Shown here: one piece after another, positions 36,887-45,573 of the stretch
Position numbering within the stretch: position 1 is the stretch's first letter
Layout of the letters: every line of letters begins with the position of its first letter
DNA from: Bog-950 sp964615305
Lineage (GTDB): Bacteria; Bacteroidota; Bacteroidia; Chitinophagales; LD1
Length of the DNA stretch: 64,000 bases
Assembly (NCBI GenBank): GCA_964615305.1
Contig: CAZTNA010000001.1
Coordinates: forward strand, 1 to 64,000
Direction of reading: 5' to 3'
Position numbers and translations under genes: made by a program
Notes under the pieces: model-generated
What the model was told of the DNA's origin: nothing
Database searches by the model: none
Seen by the model: the letters and a program-made list of their open reading frames with translations, nothing else

Positions 36887-37294
36887 GTGGATATAAATTT
36901 CACCATAGTACGAAAACGAGCTTCGCCATTTGTACAAGTTGCAGTTGCACTTTTTATTGGCTGGGTTGGTATGGGTGTTTGCAGGGTGGCCGCGCTACCT
37001 GTGGGTTCTGAGTACTTTGCCGCGTTTGTTGCTGTCATTTTCTTCACACTCATCAATGTAGTAGTTTCTCTGGCTTATGAAAGTTTTTTGCGTTACACGG
37101 TGCCATCTTATTACCTGTATGTACTGTTAGTTGCAATTCTGTTGCTTTCTGCCAAGTTTCTTTCAGGCATCAGTATTTGGACTCAGTATGAGTATAGAAT
37201 GATGTTGATTTCTATTTCTATTTTTTACTTGCTGGCAAGTACTATGGTAAGGGCTATTAGATTAATTTACGAAGCAGCCCAAAAAGGATTATAA
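36887..37294 (+). CDS. Hypothetical small membrane protein (GTG start)
   Basis: A 135-residue protein with four predicted membrane helices (VAVALFIGWVGMGVCRVAAL, AAFVAVIFFTLINVVVSLAY, YYLYVLLVAILLLSAKFL and MLISISIFYLLASTMVRAI) and basic ends. No ATG precedes the first helix in frame, so the GTG at 36887 is the likely start. It sits between galE (24 bp gap) and a TMTC-like gene (21 bp gap) and probably belongs to the same operon. No known family recognised. Confidence 0.68.
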   Translation: MDINFTIVRKRASPFVQVAVALFIGWVGMGVCRVAALPVGSEYFAAFVAVIFFTLINVVVSLAYESFLRYTVPSYYLYVLLVAILLLSAKFLSGISIWTQYEYRMMLISISIFYLLASTMVRAIRLIYEAAQKGL

Positions 37295-37315
37295 ACCCGA
37301 AGCTGAAAACAATCC

Positions 37316-39400
37316 GTGACAAACGCACAAAAACAAGCTAAAGGCCCTAACGTTTTTTATAGTTCAAATTTCCACAATCGGTTGGCATACAGTTGTGCAA
37401 TAGCTGCATTTATTATTTACGCTAACACAATTTTTAACGGCTATGTGCTCGATGACACCGCAGTGATTTTACAGAACGAATTTGTACAGCAAGGCATACG
37501 TGGAATCGGCAAAATATTTACAACTGATATTTGGCATTTTCAAAACATGCAGTTGGGCTATTATCGTCCACTGTCAATTTCGACATTTGCTGTTGAACAT
37601 CAATTGTGGGGTAATGTGCCTCAGGCAAGTCATCTGATAAATGTAATACTATTTGCATTTACTGCTTTTTTTCTTTACAAGCTGCTTGCCAAAGTTTTTA
37701 AAGAGAATAGCCCTTGGTTTGGCGCAATTGCTGTCTTGTTGTTCGTAGCCCACCCGGTTCACACCGAAGTGGTTGCCAATATTAAAAGCCGTGATGAAAT
37801 TCTCTCATTTTTTAATCTGGTGTTAGCCGGTTATACTTTACTTAAAGCTGTAGCTGGAGGAAAAATAAACCGGAAATGGATGATAGCCTCTTTTGCGTTT
37901 TTTTACCTCGCACTACTAGGTAAGGAATCAGCATTGGTGGGGGTGCTGTTGTTTCCGCTTCTGTTGTACTACACCAATGATTTTTCTTGGCGAAAGAACT
38001 TGGTTATTACATCAATATTTGCACTACTGGTTATGGTATTTCAAATTCAAAAATATGTAGCCCTTAATGGAGCTGTTACAATGCTAGGCACCGAATTGGG
38101 CAACTACCCATATACTGAGCCCGGTACACAATTGCCTTCTATGTTTTTGATATTTGCTTGGTGTGCAAAGTTGTTATTGTTTCCTCACCCGTTACTTTAT
38201 AGTTACGCATACAACCAGATACCGGCAGCCGGCTACACATCACCGGGGTTTTTAGTGGGGCTAACGTTGGCTGCGGCTTTGGTATTTTTAGTTTACAAAA
38301 ACCTGTTTCAGAAAAATGTATTGTTGTTTGGACTGCTTTTTTTAGGCATTACCATAGCACCCGCTATGGGTTTTGTTTTTCTACGCGGTGGAATTTTTGC
38401 AGAACGGTTTCTATACGCACCCGTACTTGGCTTTACCGTGTTGCTTTTGTTTGTGTTAGAGAAAATTTCAGGATTCAACTTTAAGCAGAACGATACTGAA
38501 CTTAACTATGTGACTAAAAATTCAAAACTTACAGCTATGCTGGCTGTGGTGTTTGCTCTGTATTCGTTTAAAACAATTTCACGCAATACAAATTGGAAAG
38601 ATGAAGATACATTGATGAGCACTGACATAAGACACGCCTCAAACAACTGTCAGCTAAGTTACCACTACGGCACAAAGCTTTTGCAACAAGCACAAAAAAC
38701 CAGGGATGCAGAAACTCGCAGCAAACTGGTGCACCAGGGCTTTTATTACCTCCATGAGGCGTTGAGAGTAAACCCTCTTTTAACTGAAGCAAATTTTCAA
38801 ATTGCTCAGGCAAAGCGTGCATTTTTTAATGAAACTGACTCGGCAGTTTTCTATTACAACAAAGCCTTGTTGCAAAACCCCCGATTTCCAGATGCCTACT
38901 TTGGATTAGCCACTTTATATGAACAGCAAGACAAACATGAACTCGCTTCGTTTTACTACAACAAAGCCGTAGAAATGAATCCGTACTTGTCTGAGGCAAC
39001 TCGCTTACGCGATGTACACAAAAACAAAACCGGGTTAGATGTGAAAGAGTTTCCTGTAAATAAAATTGTAAATGCAAGTGAAGAAAGAGCAGATTTCACA
39101 TACTACAATACAAAGGGGAAAGAACTAGGTCAACAGGGTGATTTTGTAAACGCTATAAAGTATTTTGAAAAGGCCATTGAGTTAAATCCAAATTCTGAAG
39201 AAGCGTACACTAATATGTCGGTGTGCTTAGGAATGACCAAAAACTACGAAAAGTGTATTGAAGTGCTGCATAAGTCATTACAGTTAAACCCCAATAGTCG
39301 CGATGCTATTAGCAACCTTTCAATTATTTATGGGCATATTGGAAATACTGAAAAAGCAAGAGAGTATAAAGAAAAGTTAGATGCGCTCAACCATAGATAG
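37316..39400 (+). CDS. TMTC-like membrane protein with TPR repeats
   Basis: A 694-residue protein starting at GTG. Residues about 15-425 hold roughly ten membrane helices with motifs typical of the DUF1736/TMTC and PMT-like glycosyltransferase group: NGYVLDDTAVI (acidic pair after helix 1), YYRPLSISTFAVEHQLWG, HLINVILFAFTAF, HPVHTEVVANIKSRDEIL and LGKESALVGV. Residues about 430-694 carry TPR repeats (AYFGLATLYEQQDKHELASFYYNKAVEMNP, YFEKAIELNPNSEEAYTNMSV). Eukaryotic TMTC proteins add O-mannose to cadherins; a glycosyl-transfer role here is inference. It is followed 5 bp later by GDPD and then a glycosyltransferase. Confidence 0.82.
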   Translation: MTNAQKQAKGPNVFYSSNFHNRLAYSCAIAAFIIYANTIFNGYVLDDTAVILQNEFVQQGIRGIGKIFTTDIWHFQNMQLGYYRPLSISTFAVEHQLWGNVPQASHLINVILFAFTAFFLYKLLAKVFKENSPWFGAIAVLLFVAHPVHTEVVANIKSRDEILSFFNLVLAGYTLLKAVAGGKINRKWMIASFAFFYLALLGKESALVGVLLFPLLLYYTNDFSWRKNLVITSIFALLVMVFQIQKYVALNGAVTMLGTELGNYPYTEPGTQLPSMFLIFAWCAKLLLFPHPLLYSYAYNQIPAAGYTSPGFLVGLTLAAALVFLVYKNLFQKNVLLFGLLFLGITIAPAMGFVFLRGGIFAERFLYAPVLGFTVLLLFVLEKISGFNFKQNDTELNYVTKNSKLTAMLAVVFALYSFKTISRNTNWKDEDTLMSTDIRHASNNCQLSYHYGTKLLQQAQKTRDAETRSKLVHQGFYYLHEALRVNPLLTEANFQIAQAKRAFFNETDSAVFYYNKALLQNPRFPDAYFGLATLYEQQDKHELASFYYNKAVEMNPYLSEATRLRDVHKNKTGLDVKEFPVNKIVNASEERADFTYYNTKGKELGQQGDFVNAIKYFEKAIELNPNSEEAYTNMSVCLGMTKNYEKCIEVLHKSLQLNPNSRDAISNLSIIYGHIGNTEKAREYKEKLDALNHR

Positions 39401-39405
39401 CACTT

Positions 39406-40299
39406 ATGTATTTACGAACCATCTTATTGTTATTGCTGTTTGTAATTTTAAATACAATGCTTTCAGCGCAAAATAGTTTTGATATACAAGGTCACCGTGG
39501 ATGCAGAGGATTGTATCCCGAAAACACGGTTGTTGCATTTATAGAAGCAGTTAAGCTTGGAGTTACTACTTTAGAGATGGATGTAGTGGTGTCTAAAGAC
39601 AACGAGCTGATAGTTAGTCACGACCCATGGATGAACCCTGACATTTGCATTTACCCTGAAAGTAAGGCTGGAACAGACGAAGCAAAGTCGCTTGCATATA
39701 TCTATAAAATGACTTCGAGTGAAATTACTCAATACGATTGTGGTACATTAAACAACACTAAGTTCCCGGAAAAGAAAAGTTTGTTTGCTACCAAACCGAA
39801 ATTGAGAGATGTAATAGACGCTGTAGAAAAGTACATTGCTGACAATCATTTGCCGGCTGTGCAGTACAATATTGAAACTAAGAGCACGCCTGACGGTGAT
39901 GACGTTTTTCATCCTAAACCAAATGTGTTTGCCGGATTGCTTTATAGTCTTTTAAAACAAAAAGAAATTCTCTCCCGCAGTATCATTCAGTCTTTTGATC
40001 CACGAACTCTGCAGGAAGTGCGGAAAATTGACCCGAATGTTCGATTAGCTCTCCTGGTTTTTAATGCTGATGGTTTAAAGAAAAATATTAGCCGGCTTGG
40101 CTTTACTCCCAATATCTACAGCCCTAATTTTATGCTTGTTGGTAAAAAGTTGATTGCCGATTGCCATAAGAGAAGGATGCAAGTAATACCATGGACAGTT
40201 AATGATGAAACTAAAATGATGAAGTTAAAAGCAATGGGAGTTGATGGCATTATTACGGATTACCCTAACCGGCTTTTGAAAGTGTGCCGGCAGAAATAA
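39406..40299 (+). CDS. Glycerophosphodiester phosphodiesterase (exported)
   Basis: A 297-residue enzyme hydrolysing glycerophosphodiesters to glycerol-3-phosphate and an alcohol. A signal peptide (LRTILLLLLFVILNTMLSAQ) indicates periplasmic or envelope location. The TIM-barrel catalytic motifs are all seen: QGHRGCRGLYPENT, TTLEMDVVVSKDNELIVSHDP (metal-binding Glu/Asp and catalytic His), VQYNIETKS and IIQSFDPRTL. MQVIPWTVNDETKMMKLKAMGVDGIITDYP completes the family C-terminus. Same operon as the TMTC-like gene. Confidence 0.94.
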   Translation: MYLRTILLLLLFVILNTMLSAQNSFDIQGHRGCRGLYPENTVVAFIEAVKLGVTTLEMDVVVSKDNELIVSHDPWMNPDICIYPESKAGTDEAKSLAYIYKMTSSEITQYDCGTLNNTKFPEKKSLFATKPKLRDVIDAVEKYIADNHLPAVQYNIETKSTPDGDDVFHPKPNVFAGLLYSLLKQKEILSRSIIQSFDPRTLQEVRKIDPNVRLALLVFNADGLKKNISRLGFTPNIYSPNFMLVGKKLIADCHKRRMQVIPWTVNDETKMMKLKAMGVDGIITDYPNRLLKVCRQK

Positions 40300-40304
40300 A
40301 GTTT

Positions 40305-41066
40305 ATGAGCACGCCTCTTTCTGTCTATATACTTACATGTAATAGTCCCAAATACCTTTCACAAATTTTAATGCAGGTAACAAAGATTGCCGATGAAGTG
40401 GTAATAGTTGACAGCGGCAGTACCGATAACACGCTTCAAATTGCAAGTAATTTTTCGTGCAAAATTGTTCATCACGCTTTTAAAAATTTCAGAGATCAGC
40501 GGGCATTTGCATTAAGCGTGTGTGCTCATAGTTGGGTGTTGAGTTTTGATAGTGATGAGATACCGAGCCATGAATTGGTTGTTGAAATTTTAGCAATGAA
40601 AAACAAAGGATTTGAACATGATGCTTACTCTATTTGCCGCTACTGGAATGTGCTCGGTAAGCCGGTGCGCGTAATGTTTCCTGTTATTAGTCCTGACTAT
40701 CCGATACGTCTTTTTAATAAAGAAGTGTGTGGGTTTAGCGAACAAAGCACACAACTACACGAAACAGCTTTTGGGTATAAAACATTAGGGAAAATAGATG
40801 CTCCCATGTATCACTATACTTTTGAAACCAAAGAAGTACTCGAAAAGAAGCTACAGTTCTATGCGGCTATAGGAGCACAGGATATATTAGAACAAAAGCG
40901 AAGCACAAGTATTGCCAAACTGCTGTTTAGCCCTTTGGCAGCTTTTGTAAAATGGTATGTGACAAAAGGCGGCTATCAAGACGGCACCACTGGTGTAACT
41001 CTGAGCATTTTCGCTATGCGCTACACTTATCTTAAGTACAAAATAGCCCGGTCACAACACCGTTAA
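40305..41066 (+). CDS. Family 2 glycosyltransferase (WaaE/KdtX-like)
   Basis: A 253-residue cytosolic GT-A enzyme. The ATG at 40305 (MSTPLSVYILTCNSPKYL) is chosen over an in-frame ATG at 40284 that would overlap the GDPD gene. Motifs: SVYILTCN, ADEVVIVDSGSTDNT, WVLSFDSDEIP (metal-binding DxD) and PIRLFNKE. The pattern matches the WaaE/KdtX subgroup, which often adds glucose to LPS core; the actual acceptor is unknown. It converges on the halogenase-like gene with only 6 bp between stops. Confidence 0.9.
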   Translation: MSTPLSVYILTCNSPKYLSQILMQVTKIADEVVIVDSGSTDNTLQIASNFSCKIVHHAFKNFRDQRAFALSVCAHSWVLSFDSDEIPSHELVVEILAMKNKGFEHDAYSICRYWNVLGKPVRVMFPVISPDYPIRLFNKEVCGFSEQSTQLHETAFGYKTLGKIDAPMYHYTFETKEVLEKKLQFYAAIGAQDILEQKRSTSIAKLLFSPLAAFVKWYVTKGGYQDGTTGVTLSIFAMRYTYLKYKIARSQHR

Positions 41067-41072
41067 ACCGTA

Positions 41073-42350
41073 TTATTTTTGATTTTCGCGCAACTCGGCT
41101 TCCTCTAAGTCCTTCAGCTTTTTGCCAACAGTAATTAAGCGTACCATTCGAGCTAAATACGTGTCGTGATTTTTTACGTAAGGATTTTCGGTGTCCCAAA
41201 CATAGCCGGCAAGCACCGAACAAATCTGTCGTATTACTTCCATATTACGTTCTTCAGCAAAAAATATTTTTTGCAAAGTGCCATCGTACCAAGCCATTAC
41301 ATAGGTGCGGAATGTGTTTACGCCCTGCATCATAACATCAGCATATTCTTTTTGCCAATCAATGTTTTCGCCTTTCAATTGACGCACCACCAAACTGCTG
41401 GCAATTTGTGACGATACAGTTGCCAGTGTAACACCCGATGAAAATACCGGATCTAAAAACTCTGTAACATTGCCGGTAAGCACATAGCCTTCGCCCCAGA
41501 ACCGACTGGTTGACACAGACCACGAGTTAAGTGTTCGTGGTTCAAACATAAACTCGGCATCTCTGAATCTGTGTGATATGTTTTTGTCTGACTCTATAAT
41601 ATCGCGTAGTTGCTTTTCAGGACTTCCGGTAAACGGTTCAAAAAATGACGGCTCGCTAACAAAACCGCATGAAGTAATACCAGTTGAAAAAGGAATACAC
41701 CATGCCCAAACACCCGGTTTGTGGTCAACAATCAAAATTCTATTTGGTTCAACATAGTCGTTTCTCCGAATATCTCGGATGTGTGTAAACAAAGTTTTAC
41801 GTGGAGGCAGGTCGGATAGTTTATCTAAATTAAACAACCGCGGAATTACCCTTCCATATCCTGATCCATCAACAAGAAAGCGTGCTTCAATTTGCTTTTC
41901 AACTCCGTTCTTATCAACTACTGTGGTGGTCGAGTTTGTTCCTTCAAATTTTATTGCTGTTACTGCAGTTTCAAATTCCAACTCTACGCCCATACGTTGT
42001 ACCTCAGTAGCCAATACGTTATCAAAATGCATGCGGGGCACCTGCCAGGTCCATGTCCATCCTTTGGTAAACTGATCGCTAAAGTTAAAATCCATAATTT
42101 TCGATTCGCGGTTGGTAAACTTAGCGCCATACTTTTGCTGAAAGCCCTGCTCTTTTAAGGCTGGGAGAAAACCGGCCTCATCGAGCGCTTCCATGCAGCG
42201 CGGTAACAGACTTTCGCCAATTACAAAACGTGGAAATTTTTCTTTTTCTACAATTTTTACTTTAAATCCTGCTTTGTTAATTATAGAAGCGGCTACAGTG
42301 CCCGAGGGGCCTGCGCCAATAACAAGTACGTCAACTTTTTCAGTATTCAT
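41073..42350 (-). CDS. Flavin-dependent halogenase-like FAD oxidoreductase
   Basis: A 425-residue FAD enzyme. The ATG at 42350 (MNTEKVDVLVIGAGPSG) is used because earlier in-frame residues overlap the ketosynthase upstream. FAD-binding GxGxxG is at residues 12-17. FPRFVIGESLLPRCMEALDEAGF matches the halogenase/geranylgeranyl-reductase superfamily. A WxWxIP motif (WAWCIP, residues 215-220) and a candidate catalytic Lys73 in QQKYGAKF are hallmarks of flavin-dependent halogenases, which halogenate aromatic groups using FADH2 and hypohalous acid. GYVLTGNVTEFLDPVFSSG is the C-terminal FAD contact. It is the last gene of the minus-strand biosynthetic operon, where an aromatic polyene head group would be a logical substrate. 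Non-halogenating oxidoreductases of the same fold exist. Confidence 0.82.
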   Translation of the reverse strand: MNTEKVDVLVIGAGPSGTVAASIINKAGFKVKIVEKEKFPRFVIGESLLPRCMEALDEAGFLPALKEQGFQQKYGAKFTNRESKIMDFNFSDQFTKGWTWTWQVPRMHFDNVLATEVQRMGVELEFETAVTAIKFEGTNSTTTVVDKNGVEKQIEARFLVDGSGYGRVIPRLFNLDKLSDLPPRKTLFTHIRDIRRNDYVEPNRILIVDHKPGVWAWCIPFSTGITSCGFVSEPSFFEPFTGSPEKQLRDIIESDKNISHRFRDAEFMFEPRTLNSWSVSTSRFWGEGYVLTGNVTEFLDPVFSSGVTLATVSSQIASSLVVRQLKGENIDWQKEYADVMMQGVNTFRTYVMAWYDGTLQKIFFAEERNMEVIRQICSVLAGYVWDTENPYVKNHDTYLARMVRLITVGKKLKDLEEAELRENQK

Positions 42351-42364
42351 GTGGGTTAATTTTT

Positions 42365-43492
42365 TTAAGCGTTCGAATATATGATAGCAGCATTGCATCC
42401 TCCAAAACCAGATGCTGTTTTTAACGCATGATTTTTGTTAGTTGACATAACAGAAACATTAACATTTACTGTTTGTGATACTCCGCTGGTTTCATAATTT
42501 TTACTCGGTAGTACAATGTTACTCAACAAAGAATGGTAGCTTAGTATTGACTCTACCACTCCTGCAGCACCGAGTGTGTGTCCAAAATTTGCTTTCAAAC
42601 TATGCAGTGGTGTTTCAGAAAGCATAGAGTTTGTAAATGCTTTTGCCTCCATTTCATCATTAAACAAGGTGGCTGTACCGTGAGCGGAAATAAACGATAG
42701 GTCAGCAGCATTAACCCGGCTATCATACATGGCTGTGTTTACCGCATACGAAAGTTCATGCCCTGTGCGCGATGGACCCGATATGTGGTTGGCATCGTTA
42801 GAACTTGCACCACCGTTCACCAAAATATTTTTCGATATCGATTTCTCGGTGCTTAGCACAATGGTAGCCGCACATTCACCTAGGTTTATTCCATCGCGGT
42901 TAGCATCAAATGGCCGGCATACACTTTTGCTCATGGCATTTAATGACTGAAATCCACTGATAATAAATTTAGAAAGTACATCAGCCCCACAAATTACAGC
43001 ATGTTTGTATTTGCCGGCTTGCAACAATCGTTTAGCAATTATCACTGAGAGCACACCGGATATACATGCATTAGAAACTACCAAGGGAGTAGCGGATGCC
43101 TTAAAATGGTTGGCAATAATTTTTGCTGTATTAAACAATGATACACGAGCCGCTGTTTCACTTGTTGTTTCGCCTTTCTCAATCAATTCAATATTGCCCT
43201 TTGTAGTTGATAGAATAAAAAGAGTATCTGATGATGAAAGCTGTATGTTGGTTTGTTCCAGTGCATTTTGTATCGAGTTTATGCAGATTCTTTCAAACCT
43301 GGTGAAGCCGGACAATTTTTCTTGGGTGTTGGTTTCACTAAACATAGCAGCAAAAAAGGGTGCAGATGATAGTAGTGTGTTACTTACTTTAGTAATAGCT
43401 GACTCGCCACGTTTTACACACTCAAAATTTTGCTGAGTAGATTTCCCCATAGGTGAGAAAATGTTATCTGCTGCTACGTACACGGGATTCAT
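42365..43492 (-). CDS. Beta-ketoacyl synthase (second ketosynthase, short)
   Basis: A 375-residue thiolase-fold ketosynthase. It is shorter than FabF, with a compressed N-terminal part, but the Cys-His-His triad is intact: Cys143 (SNACISG), His271 (ISAHGTATLFNDEMEA) and His305 (NFGHTLGAAG). It therefore should not be called a chain-length factor, in which Cys is replaced. It catalyses Claisen condensation of malonyl-ACP with an acyl chain. It overlaps the thioesterase gene by 4 bp (ATGA), showing translational coupling, and lies 14 bp before the halogenase-like gene. Confidence 0.9.
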   Translation of the reverse strand: MNPVYVAADNIFSPMGKSTQQNFECVKRGESAITKVSNTLLSSAPFFAAMFSETNTQEKLSGFTRFERICINSIQNALEQTNIQLSSSDTLFILSTTKGNIELIEKGETTSETAARVSLFNTAKIIANHFKASATPLVVSNACISGVLSVIIAKRLLQAGKYKHAVICGADVLSKFIISGFQSLNAMSKSVCRPFDANRDGINLGECAATIVLSTEKSISKNILVNGGASSNDANHISGPSRTGHELSYAVNTAMYDSRVNAADLSFISAHGTATLFNDEMEAKAFTNSMLSETPLHSLKANFGHTLGAAGVVESILSYHSLLSNIVLPSKNYETSGVSQTVNVNVSVMSTNKNHALKTASGFGGCNAAIIYSNA

Positions 43493-43926
43493 TCTAAATT
43501 ATATTGTTTTTTCCATTGAGCAAAAACTTCAGGCACTGTTAACGATAGTTCCATTTTAGTACCCGTTACAAAAACTTGTGTAGTGGTTCCACGGCACACT
43601 AAGTCACCGGTTTTTTCATTTTTTATAATATAGTCGAAAATGATTTTAGCCGCAGGCGTTGATCTAAGTGTGGTTTCAACCAAAGCAACATCTTTGTACT
43701 GCAATGTTTTTTTAAAGTCGGTTTGCAAGTGAATAATAGGTGTAGCAAAACCCTTCTGAAACATGTCCAGATAACTAAGGTTGTATTTTTTCCCAAATGC
43801 TTCGCGCCCTTCCTGAAAATAGTTTACGTAGTTGCCATGCCATACAATGCCCAATGGGTCGCATTCGTTAAAGCGAATTTCTATGCGTGCAGTGGCTGTT
43901 AGTATGGATGACTGTATAGGGTTCAT
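43489..43926 (-). CDS. Acyl-CoA/ACP thioesterase (4HBT hot-dog fold)
   Basis: A 145-residue hot-dog enzyme. RIEIRFNECDPLGIVWHGNYVNYFQEGREAFGKKY is the 4-hydroxybenzoyl-CoA thioesterase/YbgC signature, with catalytic Asp in the ECDPLG turn. It hydrolyses acyl thioesters and could release or edit chains made by the neighbouring ketosynthases. It overlaps the dehydratase and ketosynthase genes by 4 bp on each side, so it belongs to the same polycistronic unit. Confidence 0.9.
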   Translation of the reverse strand: MNPIQSSILTATARIEIRFNECDPLGIVWHGNYVNYFQEGREAFGKKYNLSYLDMFQKGFATPIIHLQTDFKKTLQYKDVALVETTLRSTPAAKIIFDYIIKNEKTGDLVCRGTTTQVFVTGTKMELSLTVPEVFAQWKKQYNLE

Positions 43927-44375
43927 GCTTTTTGTTCAGCTTTTTTCGATTCGGGCTCTACAAAAATTTTCATTTTACCATTAGCTATTTCTTCACCATT
44001 TACTTTCACCGAACCCGTAATCATACTTACCTCAAATATCTGATGCACAATTACGATCTCCGTCATCAGTTCTTCGCCCACATCAGGCAAGCGGCTGAAG
44101 CTGAAGTCGCGTACATCGCCAATAAAACCTATAGGTATTTTTTTGCCCTGCAATTTACATTCGTAACCCATTTTAGCTGCGGCTGTTTGCGCCATATTTT
44201 CCAATAAACCGGCTGTGGTTAGTTTATTATTATAACAAAGCACATGATTTGCATCAAAAACAAATGTAGTGGCAGAGTGTTTTTCGTCAACACTCAAAAG
44301 CGAACTAACTAATACAAAAGGGGGCTTTTGTGGAATCAGATCAATTAAGGTTTGTCCGGTAATGGGTAGAATCAT
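43923..44375 (-). CDS. 3-hydroxyacyl-ACP dehydratase-like hot-dog protein
   Basis: A 150-residue hot-dog protein of the FabZ/ApeI-like group. The catalytic helix residue Glu59 is kept in GLLENMAQTAA. The usual catalytic His of the N-terminal LPHxxPF motif is Gln16 here (LIPQKPPFVLV). GFIGDVRDFSFSRLPDVGEEL is the expected substrate-tunnel segment. The family dehydrates 3-hydroxyacyl-ACP to trans-2-enoyl-ACP, a step needed for a polyene chain. Whether the Gln form is active is uncertain; it may be normal for this subfamily. Overlaps the thioesterase start by 4 bp. Confidence 0.85.
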   Translation of the reverse strand: MILPITGQTLIDLIPQKPPFVLVSSLLSVDEKHSATTFVFDANHVLCYNNKLTTAGLLENMAQTAAAKMGYECKLQGKKIPIGFIGDVRDFSFSRLPDVGEELMTEIVIVHQIFEVSMITGSVKVNGEEIANGKMKIFVEPESKKAEQKA

Positions 44376-44404
44376 TTGTTTTTTTCTCTTCTAAAACGGC
44401 TAAG

Positions 44405-45277
44405 TTATTTTTTCCAAAAATCGTAATAGTTAAACCACTGTTCCGGGTTTTGCTTTACCATGCCCTCCAGATCTGTTACGTAGTCTTGCATAATTTGGTC
44501 TAAAGTAGTTTCTTTTGTAACCGTTCGGTGAGGGCGGCAGAAGAAATGGTAATGGGTAGGTCCTTTTTTTACGCCATAAACAAACGAGTAGTTTGCCCTA
44601 AAGGTTTTTATTATCTGAAAAATACCCAATGGAAAACGCGCTTCTTCTCCCAAAAATTTAAAACTGCGAGTTTTACCTTCACCCAAAAAACGGTCGGCAG
44701 TTGTAGCTATCACTTCGTTTCGTTGAAGTGCTTCGCCAATTTCGTAAATATGGCTAAGGTCATCTTTAATGGGTATCAACTTAAACTTTCTTCCACCAGT
44801 TACACCTTCCAGGTAGTTTTTCAACTGTTCGTGTTCTCGATCATACACCAATATATTTATGGTATTGCCGTACCCCATTAAGTAGTGCCCGGCTATTTCC
44901 CAGTTGCCTAAATGTGCTCCTAACAATATTCCACCTTTGTTTCCGGCAACAATGGCTTGCATGTTTTCTACCCCAAAACTATCAGAGGTAAACTCGCTTT
45001 CAAGCCCCGACATAATCATCATCTTATCTATTAGCATTTGCCCCAACCGATAATAGCTGATGTAAATTCTGAAGAACGATTTTACCTTACTATAACCAAT
45101 GTGGTGGTGAAAATAGTTGTAGATATGCTTAGATGTTTCGGGGGAAAAGAAGAAGTAGTAGAGTACAACAAAATACAGAATAAAGTATGCTGGCCGAACT
45201 CCGAAATTTTTGAAGATGAAAATAAAGATAGAGTAGCCTAATTTATTGCCGCGCGATTTTCCCTTCCATTCAGCCAT
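44405..45277 (-). CDS. LpxL/HtrB-type lysophospholipid/lipid A acyltransferase family protein
   Basis: A 290-residue membrane-associated acyltransferase. A hydrophobic N-terminal region (YSIFIFIFKNFGVRPAYFILYFVVLYYFFF) precedes the HX4E catalytic motif, His122 and Glu127 in GAHLGNWEIAG. ATTADRFLGEGKTRSFKFLGEEARFPLGIFQI and the terminal PEQWFNYYDFW match the lipid A biosynthesis acyltransferase family. Homologues occur in aryl-polyene clusters, where they are thought to attach the polyene to a lipid. Its ATG directly abuts the ACP stop codon (0 bp), suggesting coupled translation and an ACP-bound acyl donor. Confidence 0.92.
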   Translation of the reverse strand: MAEWKGKSRGNKLGYSIFIFIFKNFGVRPAYFILYFVVLYYFFFSPETSKHIYNYFHHHIGYSKVKSFFRIYISYYRLGQMLIDKMMIMSGLESEFTSDSFGVENMQAIVAGNKGGILLGAHLGNWEIAGHYLMGYGNTINILVYDREHEQLKNYLEGVTGGRKFKLIPIKDDLSHIYEIGEALQRNEVIATTADRFLGEGKTRSFKFLGEEARFPLGIFQIIKTFRANYSFVYGVKKGPTHYHFFCRPHRTVTKETTLDQIMQDYVTDLEGMVKQNPEQWFNYYDFWKK

Positions 45278-45526
45278 TTATGCTCCGGCTCTTTTGTTTA
45301 TTACGTAATCGTAAAGGTTTTGGAAAGTGCGGATGCCTGTAAAATCTTCCTGTTTAACTTTTATTCCAAAGTGGCCTTCAATAATCACTACCAAGTCAAC
45401 ATAGTCAAGTGAATCAAGTTCCAGTATTTCTTTCAGTGTAGCATCGGGTGTAATAGTCGAAATATCCACTTCAAATTCATCGGCTAAAAACCCGTTTATA
45501 TTGTTTATTATTTCTTGGTTACTCAT
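45278..45526 (-). CDS. Acyl carrier protein
   Basis: An 82-residue carrier protein with phosphopantetheine attachment at Ser39 in ELDSLDYVDLVV. Four-helix ACP layout and acidic composition are as expected. It differs from housekeeping AcpP in its longer IEGHFGIKVKQEDFTGIRTFQNLYDYV tail and is embedded in the biosynthetic operon, 47 bp after ketosynthase 1, so it is a dedicated pathway ACP. The AcpS encoded at 50930 is a plausible activator. Confidence 0.95.
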   Translation of the reverse strand: MSNQEIINNINGFLADEFEVDISTITPDATLKEILELDSLDYVDLVVIIEGHFGIKVKQEDFTGIRTFQNLYDYVINKRAGA

Positions 45527-45573
45527 TTTCTTAGTGTGGGTTTAGTTCATTCTGTGCTTAATTGTATGCCGGT

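Noticed and set aside
42365..43492. Calling the short ketosynthase a chain-length factor
   Set aside because: The active-site Cys143 and both His residues are present.
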